NCBI GenBank assembly: GCA_000320605.2
Contig: KB445792.1
Coordinates: 935,581-999,580, forward strand
Source of the DNA: Gelatoporia subvermispora B
Taxonomy: Eukaryota > Basidiomycota > Agaricomycetes > Polyporales > Gelatoporiaceae
Length of the DNA: 64,000 bases
Direction of reading: 5' to 3'
Positions 44,098 through 59,613 of the stretch are shown here, one piece after another (the stretch's first letter is position 1; each line of letters starts with the position of its first letter). Made by a program: the position numbers and the translations under genes. The notes below the pieces were generated by a model, which saw nothing but the letters and a program-made list of their open reading frames with translations, did not search any database and had not been told where the DNA came from.

Positions 44098-47000
44098 ATG
44101 GGTATGATTTCGCTGAGATCTAAAATCCAGCGCGGCTGATGTCGCATTAGAGTCGAGCGTGGCGAAGCAGTTGGTCGACAAGATGTACGAGAAGCGAAAG
44201 TCAGCGGCCCTCGAACTTGAAAAGTGAGTACCCTTTAGTGTACTATATAGTCTTAACGACCTTAAAACACTTGTCAGGCAAGTCCGAGAGTGTCATCAGT
44301 CTGGGGACAACCGTCGTATCAGTCAGATTGTCGACCAGCTCGTGGAGATGTTCAACAACGCATCGAACCCCCTTCACGTCCGCAATGGTGGTCTCATTGG
44401 ACTAGCCGGGACTGCAATTGCTCTCGGAGTGGATATCGCCCCCTACATGGAGAAATTTGTGGAGCCTCTACTCATATGCTTCACTGATCCGGAGAACCGC
44501 GTACGGTATTTCTCGGCCGAGTGCTTGTACAACATTGCCAAAGTCTCTAAGGGGGAGATCTTAGTATACTTTAATCCGATATTTGACGCGTTGAGCAAGG
44601 TGCGTGTACTCTTCTGCATGGCGCCGTCTTACTCAGAGATGCAGGGCAGCTTGCAGCAGACTCAGAGCTTTCCGTGAAGAATGGTGCAGAGCTCCTAGAC
44701 CGTTTGCTCAAGGACATTGTCGCAGAGACTGCATCTGTCTACATTCCTCACTACCCAGAGACGGAGAAGGTCCGCCGACGAGCCGACGAAGCACACGGCC
44801 TCAGCATTCTCGTGCCTCATCCCGATGACGTCGCCAATGGCGAGGACCTGAACGTGGCTCGCAAAGCGTTCTCCCTTGCACACTTTATACCCTTACTCTC
44901 TGAGCGGATATATGTCCTGAGTCCGTTCACGCGAAGTTACTTGGTTTCGTGGATTACTGTGCTTGATTCTGTTCCTGAGCTCGAGCTCATCACATACCTT
45001 CCGGAATTCTTGGATGGACTTCTGTGAGGGCCACTCCAGCACTACCGCAAAAATACTTACCTCACACTATTTTACCAGGAAATACCTGTCCGATCCTACA
45101 GAGGACGTGCGAGTGGCAACAGAGAATTTGCTCGCCGATTTTCTGCGCGAGATCAGAGATGTAACACTCGTTCAGAAACGGAACGAAGAACAACTCAAGG
45201 CCAGGCGTGCCGTACCTCCTACTGATCAATCACGACGTGCGGATGCCGACAGAGAGAGATTGCCGGATATAACTCTGGACCATGCTGAACATGCGAACTT
45301 CCTTCCCGAGTCGGAAGCTGGTGTGTTCGATGATGATATGATCGGTTCTCCAGATGAGAAGCAGTCTGAGCAGGATGGCCGGGACGCGGGCAGTGCGTAT
45401 TCAAAACCGTTATTACACGCCAATGCTCATCATACAATAGATTGGATACCGGGCTTTGGCGTGAAGATCGACTACGCTGCTATTGTGGAGATTCTGATTC
45501 AACAACTAGATGACCAGCGTAGGTACTTCGTGCAATCAAACGGAAGTCGCGCTTACTGACTGTACGCCAAGATGACGAAATACAACAAACCACCGCTCTT
45601 CGGTGGCTGTCCGAGTTCCTCAACATTGTTCCGGAAGTCATGGTGCCGTTTACACCCCGCCTCATTCGCGCCATCTTGCCCAACCTCTCGCACCATGTAG
45701 CAATGATGCAGTCCGCTGCGATACGGACAAATAAACTGCTACTCAACGTGATACACAACTTACCTTCTCCCGCTGATACTTCGGCCCGCCAAAGTACAGA
45801 CAAGTCCTCAGCTTCTCACATATCACCTGGCTCGCCGGTGACAACCGCTCCTGCATTGCCCTCTTCTCGTCAGTCTGCGGTTCCTGCGAAGGATGCGAAC
45901 ACAGGTCGAGACTCAAGTTCCCCAGAATCAGCCTCCGAGACTGTCGCGCCCGAGCGCGCTCCCGCACCGCAGTCAAGGGCGAGGTCTAGTACTGCAAACG
46001 CTGATAGCACTCGAGGTGGTACTGCCGCACCACCTGCAGAGGTGGCATCCACTGCGCAACCCAGTCGCCCGGACTCACCTATATCTGCTATCAGTGTGCC
46101 ACAAGTGCAGCAATCTCCGGAAGCCTCGATACTGCAGGAGAAGACCGAACAGGTTGATTACCAGGCAACTGTGAATGCTTTGACTATCCAGTTCTTGAGC
46201 GAACACGAGGAAACTCGAGTTGCCGCTCTGAAGTGGCTCATCATGCTGCACCAGAAGGCACCGAAGAAGGTATGAATGCTTAGCAATGTAGCCAGGTTAG
46301 CCACTGAACTTAGGAACAGATCCTTGCTATGGACGATGGCACGTTTCCCGCCTTGTTGAAAACATTATCAGACTCCTCGGAGGAGGTAAGCATCATGTGT
46401 TTCCATCCTGCACTGTTACTTACAGCTCATCTGCACCTCATAGGTCATCAAACATGACTTGCAGCTCCTGGCTCAAATTTCATCGAGCTCAGAGGAGAGC
46501 TACTTCAAATCATTTATGCACAATCTCCTCGAGCTCTTCAGCACAGATCGTGGTCTCTTGGATGCGAAGGGTAGTTTGATCATTCGGCAGCTCTGTCTGC
46601 ATCTAAACACGGAGAAGATCTACCGCACATTGGCGGAGATTCTAGAGAAGGAAGAGGTGGATACATCTTGCTGCTGTCTGAGCGCACGTGCTAAGAGTGT
46701 TAATGTCATCCAGGATCTTGAGTTTGCAAGCGAGATGGTTCAAAAACTCAACATTATCCTGATAACGTCGCCCGAACTAACAGATTTCCGAAAACGATTA
46801 AAGAGCCTAGAGACAAGGGTAGGTAATGCCGACCGCTCTCAGTACTGTTCGGTAACTAACACCTATGCAGTCAGACGGCCAGGCGCTTTTCACTACGCTC
46901 TATCGATCTTGGTGTCACAATGCTGTCGCTGTATTTTCCTTATGCCTGTTGGCCCAAGCATATGAACATGCATCAAATCTGTTGTATATTTTGTACGTTG

Positions 47001-47808
47001 CATCTTGAAACTTCAGAAAATGTGCCTAATGTCAAAATAGCGCTGACCTTGAAATCACGGTGCAACTACTTGTTCAGATAGATAAGCTGGTCCAACTCAT
47101 CGAATCGCCGGTATTTACATGCATGTTGTCGTCTGAATTTTCATTGCGTGCACTGCTCATTTGCTTGCAGATCTCAGATTGCAACTCTTGGAACCCGAGA
47201 AATACCCGCATCTATTCAAGTGTCTATATGGGCTCCTAATGTTGCTTCCACAAAGCTCTGCGTTCATCTCGCTACGCAATCGCCTAAATGCCGTCAATTC
47301 GGCTGGCTTCCTACACATAGCGCCGAAATCGTCGTGAGTGATGATACTCATATCAGAGACGAGCGTTGGTTGATCACAATTTCTTAGACCTGTCAGTAAC
47401 CTTACATCTACACGATCAAAATTGGGACGTGAGGATATCAAGTGGCAGGAGCTGCTCTCCCACTTCAGGGCGGTGCAGAGTCGACATGAGAAGTCGCGTC
47501 GACAAGCTTTGGGTACGGATAATGCCCCTCTTTCCGGGTTCTCTAGCGCAGAGAGATCTACGCCAACACCAGTGGCAACGAATCCTGCGCCCGCACCAGT
47601 AGCACGTCCACCAATGCGTCGGAAAGTGACGCTCAACGACGGCCCTGCACGCCCACCGTCTCGCTCGAGTGGCATACTGTCTCCGCTCAATCCCAGGAGT
47701 CGGGCACTGCCCGCGACGAATGGCACACAGCAGCCATCTAGTCCTGTATTAGCACCACAAGATCGGTCGAAACCGCAACGGACGCTAAGTTTAAGTAGGA
47801 AATCGTGA
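44098..47808 (+). CDS. VAC14: VAC14, scaffold of the PI(3,5)P2 (Fab1/PIKfyve) complex
   Basis: HEAT-repeat scaffold at the vacuole or endosome that holds Fab1 kinase and Fig4 phosphatase. The first coding exon is only ATGG (44098-44101); then [20 protein letters not shown]. The conserved N-terminal domain includes [40 protein letters not shown] and [20 protein letters not shown]. Later come [20 protein letters not shown] and [21 protein letters not shown] Ser/Pro/Ala-rich insert occupies about 45780-46140. The C-terminal Fig4-binding part ends in [24 protein letters not shown] sequence with [11 protein letters not shown], then a disordered Pro/Ser tail ending TLSLSRKS. Many introns; borders in 46260-47100 are approximate. 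Confidence 0.93.
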
Positions 47809-48068
47809 TGGAAGGAATCTGTTTAATGACCACTGGACTGTATCTTATGTGCGCATTACTATACCATCGACTTTGATGTCCAATGATGGCTGAATTGACC
47901 CCGAATATTGCGATAATGAACCCGTACATAGACCCCTTGAAGAAGACCATCTCGGTGCGACGTGGGTAGTGACTAGTGTCATTGTGACCATGTGGACAAG
48001 GCTCTACAGAAGTCTAATTATGGAATGCCCATTACCGTAATACCGTAGAAGACTAGTCCGGAGTCCTC
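47809..48068. other. Convergent intergenic (3' ends)
   Basis: A 260-base gap between the stop codons of VAC14 and the phosphatase. It should contain their 3' UTRs; nothing else is seen. Confidence 0.35.
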
Positions 48069-49233
48069 TCAACTTATGGGAGTTAGTAGATTATTCCGGA
48101 TGATGTCAATTTCCTCGTCTGTGAGGTTAAGGTACTGTTTTAGGTAGTCCACGACGCCTCCGTACTTGGTCTGCAGTACCCCGAGGAATGCAAGCATCAC
48201 TTCCGCCCTTAAGCGTGCTTTTAATGAATATTCATGCATTACGTACTGGCCGAACATACCTCGATGAAAACATATTACGAGCTGCCACTGTGTTCGTAGC
48301 GAATAATGGTAATTGCGCTAGTCGAGACATGACTGCTTGTCGCGCTGGCTCACGACCCACCCTTGTCAGAGCATAGTCCTCCGCTATACTCTCATCATCG
48401 ACCCCTGCAAGCTACGATGGTGATGTGAACGACTGGTTAACGATTGTATCGGACGTGCATTGCACACCTTGAGAATGACAGCTGCGAGGACACCGGTTCG
48501 ATCTTTGCCAGCTATTTCGAAGAACGCATCAATTGCCGCACCTGACGTTCGGGGTCAATCAAGCATACCTGTGCAGTGGAACAACATCCCTTCGTCCGAG
48601 TGGTCTCGAATATGCCGCATGATGGCTCCAAATGCTGGCCCAGCGTGATCAAGTATCTGCGAATACAGCTCCATGAAGGCCTCATATGGTGCAGCACTTG
48701 GTCCGTCAGAGGTTCAGTGAAGAAGAACCATGACGTACTTCAGTCTGTCCACTGGCGTATAACTCGAAACGTCTGGAGGCACCAAGTATGACTACCAGGA
48801 GCCAGAAAGTTCCGTGACTATGCGGACATACTTGGCCATCATCTCAGGGCTATAGTCCTCCACTTTAAAGACAGGTACTCGGACGATCTCTATGCCTTCC
48901 AGCTCAGGGCAAGGTGTCCCATATCGTTCAATCTCTGTATCTGACCGCATGTCATAGACTTTGTCCACGCCCAGAGCCTTAAGCTGTGCTATGCCTGGCG
49001 CACTGGAGTCAGGAGGTGAATAAACAAATAGGATCGTGGAACTTGCCCTCGTCGGTTATGGAGGAGACTTCTGCAGAACGAAAGATCAAGCGTGGTTTGG
49101 TCATGTGTCCGGGAGATGTTGCGCTGCGGTAAGAGCCCAGGTCTCGAACATTGTGAACACCTGCTATTGATACAAATGGTGGTTGAGACAATCTTTCGGC
49201 CACATATACAGGATCAAGGGGATCCAAATCCAT
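48069..49233 (-). CDS. Protein tyrosine phosphatase family protein (Y_phosphatase3 type)
   Basis: Predicted protein-tyrosine or dual-specificity phosphatase with a Cys-phosphate intermediate. It starts MDLDPLDPVYVAERLSQPPF and continues VSIAGVHNVRDLGSY, then PRLIFRSAEVSSITDEG, QLKALGVDKVYDMRSDTEIE and GIEIVRVPVFKVEDYSPEMM. The P-loop HCTAGKDRTG contains the catalytic Cys and Arg (CX5R) and is split by an intron after HCT. After VLAAVILK comes DDESIAEDYALTRVG, and the end is DYLKQYLNLTDEEIDIIRNN. The frame also extends upstream to an ATG at 49380, which would leave only 90 bases to the divergent MCM6 start; 49233 fits the family start better. Confidence 0.85.
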
Positions 49234-49470
49234 TACGAAGGATGTTGAAGGAGATACAGGAGAAGTACTTGGCTGATAGTTAGCTGTGACCAGTTTGAGT
49301 GCGCCATCGGACTGGGGTATGGTGCAGAGCACGTGCGCGTCGGCCATGCGTGCTTCAGGGCAGGCTTTCTCGCGTCTCATGAACGCGACGCGCCGTCAAT
49401 TCGTTAGTCTTGTCTCCGTCGCGCCGCGTCCACATCCTCTTCCGCCCACACTCTCTTCTATCTACACGCA

Positions 49471-52762
<3,292 letters not shown>

Positions 52763-53297
52763 TTTCACTAGTTCTGGCGCGTTGGGTTACTATCTAGGAC
52801 CATTTCTCATTCGCATTAGTGTTGTGGCTTGTCGAGTTGCATGGTTGGTACATGTATTGTAGGGTTGCGTGTACACCTATCGAACCAGACCTCATATTGT
52901 AACTGACGTCGATGAGTGGCAGCTGCGCCTTTCGCAATTCGAAGCTTGAGCCTTCTGAACGATTACAAGCTGTTCACGAGGCAACTTGAGCACTTCAGGC
53001 TTTATAGCACTTGCGGGCTCTTGCGGGTCATGATGCATGATGGGCGCTTGTCGCCAAGACCAAACTTTGCTTAGTCATCATTCGCATCCGGTCAGTCTGC
53101 ATTCTGAGCTGCACGACCATGACCGTGCCGTGTTGCGTCCATACGCCGCTTACGCGTTTACCAAGAACCATGTTGCGAGGAACCGTGTAAAGGAGCTTTA
53201 TATACCAGTAGTGGATCTTCTGACTGAACGACTTTGACGACTACCACCATCGACCGCGACGTTCCTTCTCCAGGCGGACCCTCTGATACCTTCCAAT
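52763..53297. other. Intergenic region, promoter of the formin
   Basis: Between MCM6 and the formin, both on plus. It carries a TATA-like box at 53199-53204. Open frames here have no motif. Otherwise nothing is seen. Confidence 0.4.
53199..53204 (+). promoter_or_regulatory. TATA-like element
   Basis: TATATA, about 94 bases upstream of the formin ATG at 53298. Judged by sequence and position only. Confidence 0.3.
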
Positions 53298-56200
53298 ATG
53301 CCGGATGACGTCCTCATAGTCCCTGTAGCCAGTCCAAATGGCGCGGTTCATTTTGCAACGGTCAATTCGGATGCGACCATCCAGGACGTACTTGACACAC
53401 TCATCCTTACCCCGGCGGCTACCTCTGACGTTCTTCATGGTCTCGAAGAGTACGGCTGGGCATTGCAGAGGATTAGACGCGAGCACCCTGGTAGACAGTG
53501 GGAGGAGGCAGATTTGGAGGCCCTGGGCAATGGTATGTGCTCGTGTTTTTACTATGGTATCCTTGTCTCTCATATGTTCTGCGTAGGAATAATGCCTCCC
53601 TCTGAACAAGTCGCGCCATTGCTAAATGCTCCCGCTCCGACTGCGCGTTCTGACAAGACGTTCTCCGCATTCCCTCTCACGTCCCATCTCCATACCCCAA
53701 TTCTGCGTCTGGTGTCTCTTCATCCTTTCCTCTCCATGACGTGCTCATTCCTCCGTGTGCCTGAGATACATGATGATTTTCAGTGGAAGCTGTTCATCTC
53801 CCGAACTTCCGATGTGGGGGATGCCATAGACTCCATTATAGATGAACTTGGTCTTGCCAGATCTTTGCCTACGCCAGGGGGCGGAAACGTAGACTACGTC
53901 CTCGAGGAAGTTTGGAGTGTCGGTGGCTCTGAAAGTAAGATGTTGCTCCCCTGGTCCAAAATCGATGCTCACCAGCATCTGTTAGAATCTTCGAGGTTGC
54001 CTAACTCTGCATCTCTGTCCAATATACTGGAGTCCCCATTCTCTACTAATCCCATAGGTCCGTCTGCTACCCGTACGTTCAGGTTCTGTGTTCCCGATGA
54101 GTGGTACCGTCGCTCGAGATCTCGCACTATCTCCTCCTCGTCGCTTACGCCTTCAGAGGCCACTATAAGACGCCTCGCGGATCTGGAGGAAGAGGAGGAG
54201 GAAGATAGTGAAGTTGTTGATGGCACGGCGAGGCAAAAGGATCTCGTGCAGCCACAGGAACGCGAGACAATATCCCCACAAGCAACCGGAACTGCGGCTG
54301 ATTGGCGCGGGTCGGTCTCTGCCAGCCGTCTCTCCAGCCTTCTGGAAGGATGGGTATACTCGACTCCTTCCGGTACAGGCTCTATCTCACAGAGAAAGCC
54401 TGTAAGCGAGCCGAAATTGATCGACCGAAGAAACAGTATCATCATCGCGGGTCCAGCGGACATGACCACGACTGATGGAGGCGCGGCAGATGATGTTGAC
54501 GCCGCGGTGTTTGAGGAATTTCTTGTAAGTTGAGCATACCTTCGTATGATATCGCGTCTCAGAGCATTCACAGGATGAGCTGGGACTCAAAGGACCTAAC
54601 AGAGATGCAATGTATCATTTGCCACCCGAGAAGAAGAGATACTTACTTGAGACTGGCGCGGCCACAATGTCGAAGGCGACAGCTGCGAGATCAGCCAGCA
54701 AGGTTGTAGCTGCGCAAGCCTCTACTTATTCGCCGGCGACTACGGCCTCTCTTCTCCCGCGTCTTGTCCCCCAGTTGACCGGAGACTCCGGTATCATGAA
54801 ACGGTTTTCCATCGCTGGATGGGGTTCTGGAAGTGGTTCCGATGGCGGGAATACTCCGAAACGGTCTAGCACCGAACACAGTGATAGACGCAGCTCCACG
54901 GAAGCTACTGGCCTGTGTGCAGACGAGTTGGAAGCGCAACCAATTCAGCCACAGTCTACGGGCAGTTTATGGAGTAGTTGGTGGACGTCGGCTGGAGGCG
55001 AGAAAGCAAGTTCGGACGTGAAGGGACAATCCAAGGAATCCGGAAAGACCGCAACGTGGTATGTCGACGGCATCCGCAACAAGAGGTCAACAGATACCAA
55101 GCTTGTGAAGCATCTGATCTCACTACGAGTACACCTATCGACAGCCAATTTAGCATGGATAGAGGACTTCGTCTCGGAGCAGAGAGGTATGGACGTCCTG
55201 GGCCGGGTGTTGGAAGGGCTGGTCAGCAAAGGAGGCAAGCGTAAGAAGCTCAACGAAGTTGAGGAGACAGTCCTCTTGGAATCTGTCAAATGCTTCAGAG
55301 TTCTGTTGAATACTGAGGTGGGTATACGGCTATGTTGTTCGGCCGCGTACTGATCACTGTCGTAGCCCGGTTTTCGTTACATTCTATCTGCACCAGCTCT
55401 AACAACAAACATTGCCTATTCGCTACACGGCTCCTCCATCAGACTACGCACACTTTCCTCGGAGATTCTTGCAGCGATATGTGTTCTATCACCTACCGAG
55501 GGTCACCGGGCTATTCTCTCTGCATTGTCCGACTATCGCGTAGAATATGGCGAAGCGTTCCGCTTTCAGGAACTTATCGCGTCCTTACGTGTTGCCAGCA
55601 TGTCTGACGACGGCACAACTGACGAATCGACCTACAGAAATGATGAGGAGGGCGTTTGGGAAGCGCGCGCGGCTTCTATGGCATTGATCAACGCATTAAC
55701 GACTTGTCCTGACTCCTTAGAGGAGCGCATTCTGCTACGAGAAGAGTTTGGGAGGCGAGGGCTGAACGAAGCCATTGTGGTAAGTGCTGCTTACTGCCAC
55801 TCAACTATCAGTATTCTCAAGATAAACAGGCTTTGAGATATGTGAAACCACCAGAATCGCTCATAACACAGTTGGACGTATATACCGAAGAGAAGTTCGA
55901 AGATGAAGAAGATATGCGAGAGCGCGCACGGAACATTGTTCACGCTACAGGCCCTCGCTCGGAGATCGACGACGAGTTTGATAACTTTCTGCATGCTGCG
56001 AAACATCACGCTGAATTAGGACCCGTTGTTTCTCGAACCCTCAAATCCTGGTGTATGCTCCTGGGGAGAGGCATTAGCATGTGAGTGCTGACTCATTCAT
56101 GGGGAGTCGCGTTCTGAGCTCTTGTAGCGAGCTCAAGACAGACCTAACGGTAATCCTGGAACGCTTCGTGGAACGCTTGCATATACTTGGGAACCTGTAT

Positions 56201-59200
56201 GTCCAAGATAATTCTCACTTCATCCTATCCTAACAGTGGGATTGCGTTGCCCTACAGCGATGACGAATGGGAGCTATTTCTAAAGCAATTCTTGCTATCA
56301 GTACAAACCCTTACCGGCAGACCACTGGAAATTGAAGTCGCATCTGCTGATGTAACAGAAATCGAAGAGGAATTGGAGTCTTTGCGGTCACAAGTCGAAC
56401 TCCTAAACCAAGAGGTCCGTTGCAATGTATATAGCTCTTCAATATGTTCACATAAACGCGGGCAGAGGACGAGATTGCGAGACACCATTGACGAACAAGC
56501 GGCCGAGGTCGCTACTTTGAAAGCTTTGACGCCTCAAATGCCGCCGTCTGGTTCTCGGCAAGCTGGGCGGGGAGAGGTACGTAATTTGTCTAGACATCCA
56601 CTGCAGTTGCTTTGACATGCCCCAGCCTATATCCGGCGTTGTACAACGACTTGTACAGAAAGAAAAGCAAGTTCTGCAGCTGCAAGCCGAAGTTGACAGA
56701 CTTAAGGCTGAGAATCCGACTGAAGATAGGGAAGCTGTGAGCTCGATTCCTTGACGTGTGATCTCCTGGTGCTTATTACCTTGATCAGGAGGAACGAGCA
56801 AGACGGGAGCGAGATCGAGTCAAATGGACCACTCTGATGGAAGAGATTACCAACCTCAGAGCACAGGTGGGCCACGTTCACGGTTTTTATAGGAGCCACA
56901 CTTCTCAGCGGACTCTCCTAGAACGGCGAATTGGAGGCCGCCATGACCACGAAAAATAAAGAGGCTGTATATTTAAAGCGAGCGTTGGAGTCCGTATACT
57001 CTCGATTCCGTCTACGAGAGGAGTCCCGCGAAGAGTCCGAAGTTGACGCAGAACTCATTGCCAATCGTGCGATCGATAGCCTTACTCAGAAGGAGGAGGA
57101 GATCTTTGGTCTCCAAGCTGAAATCGAGAAGTTGAAGTTTCAACTCGCGGAGAAACCCAAGTTCATCTCTGAGAAGGATTACAAACACCAAGTCGCACCT
57201 CCACCTCCGCCTCCCGCAAAGCCTATGCGTTCCACTGATACCCCTGTAAATGATCGGAATACTGACCTTGGCCGGACAGTTTCGCCGCTGCCACCACCAC
57301 CACCACCGCCACCACCACCTCTGCCCTCCCTGCATACTTCCTCCACCGATGTCGTTATATCGTTACATCCTTCCGATCCTTCAGTTCCGGCGGGGGCGGG
57401 GGCGGAGGTCCACTAGCCATAGGTGGTGGGGGAGGCGGAGCAGTAGGTCCACTAATCATAGATGGTGGAGGGGGAGGGGGAGGGGGAGGGGGAGGTGGAG
57501 GTGGAGGTGGAGGCACCGGGCCACTGTCGGCACTAGGACTGAGTGGTGGAGGCGGCGGCGGAGGTGATGGCGGCGATGGACATCCCGCCCCCGCCCCTTC
57601 CTCCATCTGTACAACGGAACAAATTCGCTCCATCGAAGCCTCTGAAACGTCTCAAACCGTTCTTCTGGAACAAGTTGTCTCCCACCACAATCGCGTCCAC
57701 TGTCTGGAGTGATGTCAGCACAGACACTACCTTCGACCTGGAAGACCTAGAATCAACTTTCTCAATTGATACCTCCAAGTCCACTGACTCGCAACTCTCC
57801 GTGACTTCGCCGAAGAAAGCTTCTGTGACTACTCTGCTTGATATCACGCGTGCCAATAACGTCGGTGAGTACCCCGCTCACATCACAGGAATACAAACTG
57901 ACATGTATTTCTTACGAAGCCATTATGCTGTCACGGATCAAGCTCAGTCTCCCCGGAATCAGATCAGCTCTCCTCCAACTCGATGATGAGATTTTATCTG
58001 TTGATGACTTGCGAGCCATCAGCAAGCAACTACCCACATCAGAGGAGGTGAGCGCAGTATAGAACTTTTTTGCATAGGTGTGATCTCAAATGTTCCATAG
58101 ATCACACGTCTCAAGGACTATGGTGATGTTGGCAAGTTGGCTAAGGCTGATCAATACTTCAGCGAGGTGAGAGCCGTTTGGGGACATGCGAGCCAAACAA
58201 GTATAGTGATATTGTATAGATCATGACCATACCGAGGCTATCGGAGCGCTTAGAATGCATGTTATACCGTCGAAGACTTGAGCTTGAGATAGAGGAGATC
58301 CGGCCAGAACTCAACATAGTCCGCAGCGCATCAGTCGAGCTGCGTTCTTCGCCAAAGTTCAAACGTGTTCTACAGGTTATATCATCCGCTATTTTGAGAC
58401 TGTGGTCGCTGATTGATTTGCAGGCAATTTTAACAATCGGCAACGCCCTCAATGGGACCACCTTCCGCGGTGGTGCTAGGGGCTTCCAGCTGGATGCATT
58501 GTTGAAGGTATGCGGGCGTGACACATACTACGACACTAGCTTATCCCACGATGTCAGTTGAGAGAGACGAAGACGGCAAAGGGAGGAGTAGAATGCCCTA
58601 CTTTGCTCCACTATCTGGCGAAGCTTCTTCTAAGGAGTGATTCATCTCTGGTCATGTATATAGAGGACATGCCGCACCTGGAGGCAGCGGCTCGAGGTGA
58701 GATTCAATAGTGGTCTCACCAACCCTCAAAACTGATGGTCTCGCAGTATCACCTCAGACGCTCATTGGATGTGTTCAGTCTCTCGTCGCTGGCCTCAAAC
58801 AGGTCAGAGATGAGATACAAGAAGTACACCGACTACATCCATCTCCCGAGGATCGCTTCGTCAGTGTTATGCAGGTATGCAACCGTGTTGAGGGGTCTTC
58901 TCATGTGCTGATTACCTCGAACAGCCTTTCGTCTCTCGAGTTTCTTCTAGTGTTGAAGCTCTGCAGAACATGGCTGCTTCGCTTGATAGAGAGCTTCGCT
59001 ACATGCTGCAGTTCTATGGGGAGAACCCGGACATACCGGAAGCTCCCAAGCCTGAGGACTTCTTTGGTCTTGTACAAACTTTTAGTCTGGCCCTTCAGGT
59101 AGGCTTTTCCTGTTGTCATTTGACCCCCTATTTAAATTGTTCGTCCAGAAAGCGGCGCTGGAAGTACATGATAGTGCTTCTGGGCACGAGGCTAAGATAC

Positions 59201-59504
59201 AAGTATCCAAGGAAACCTCAACAAGCCTCTCGGAGGCCACAGTCAGTGATTTCATGTGTTGCGTTGGCTTGCCGCTAAATTCGATCCGGTGCAGACTATC
59301 AAGCAAGGCAACGACCCATCGCGAGCAAATCTACAGGTACCTCCATCGTCATGGAGTCGTGCAGGCGATCCTTCTGTTGGTCGCGGAGATTTCGACGATG
59401 TCATCCGAGGACTACGCACCGGCAAGCGACGTGCTCGGGTTCAGAATAGGCCACTTAGCAAGATCTTCATTGACGGCAATCGGGCTAGTCGGGCCTTCGA
59501 CTGA
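53298..59504 (+). CDS. Formin (GBD/FH3-FH1-FH2-DAD)
   Basis: Actin nucleator for cables and the contractile ring, regulated by Rho GTPases. Domains in order: an N-terminal region (MPDDVLIVPVASPNGAVHFA); a GTPase-binding start at DELGLKGPNRDAMYHLPPEK; FH3 with WYVDGIRNKRSTDTKLVKHL and CFRVLLNTEPGF; a coiled coil (EEELESLRSQVELLNQE); FH1 polyproline from about 57200; FH2 from LKRLKPFFWNKLSPTTIAST through TIGNALNGTTFRGGARGFQL; and a DAD-like end DFDDVIRGLRTGKRRARVQ followed by a basic tail. About 18 introns give roughly 1,700 residues. The FH1 segment 57406-57584 reads polyproline only on the opposite strand (see findings). As written, the frame stops at 57414-57416, unless an intron from 57408 to about 57563 is removed. 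Otherwise the gene is intact. Confidence 0.9.
57393..57597. repeat. Inverted repeat pair flanking a reversed FH1 segment
   Basis: GGGGCGGGGGCGG (57393-57405) and its exact reverse complement CCGCCCCCGCCCC (57585-57597) flank 179 bases. The enclosed DNA is G-rich on the gene's strand and encodes long proline runs on the other. One base from the left arm plus 179 equals 60 codons, so flipping the interior keeps the frame on both sides. Confidence 0.85.
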
Positions 59505-59613
59505 CGCGAATGTCCAGCCTATCCATACAGAACCGTGTTGCATGTGATCCGAACATTGCTGCTGTTCTTACTTCGTATATCTAGATACCACTGTTCTACT
59601 AATGCACACCAAT

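Noticed and set aside
57355..57633. A separate minus-strand proline-rich gene inside the formin
   Set aside because: It has no plausible start context or partners, and its frame joins the formin exons on both sides once flipped, so inversion explains it better.
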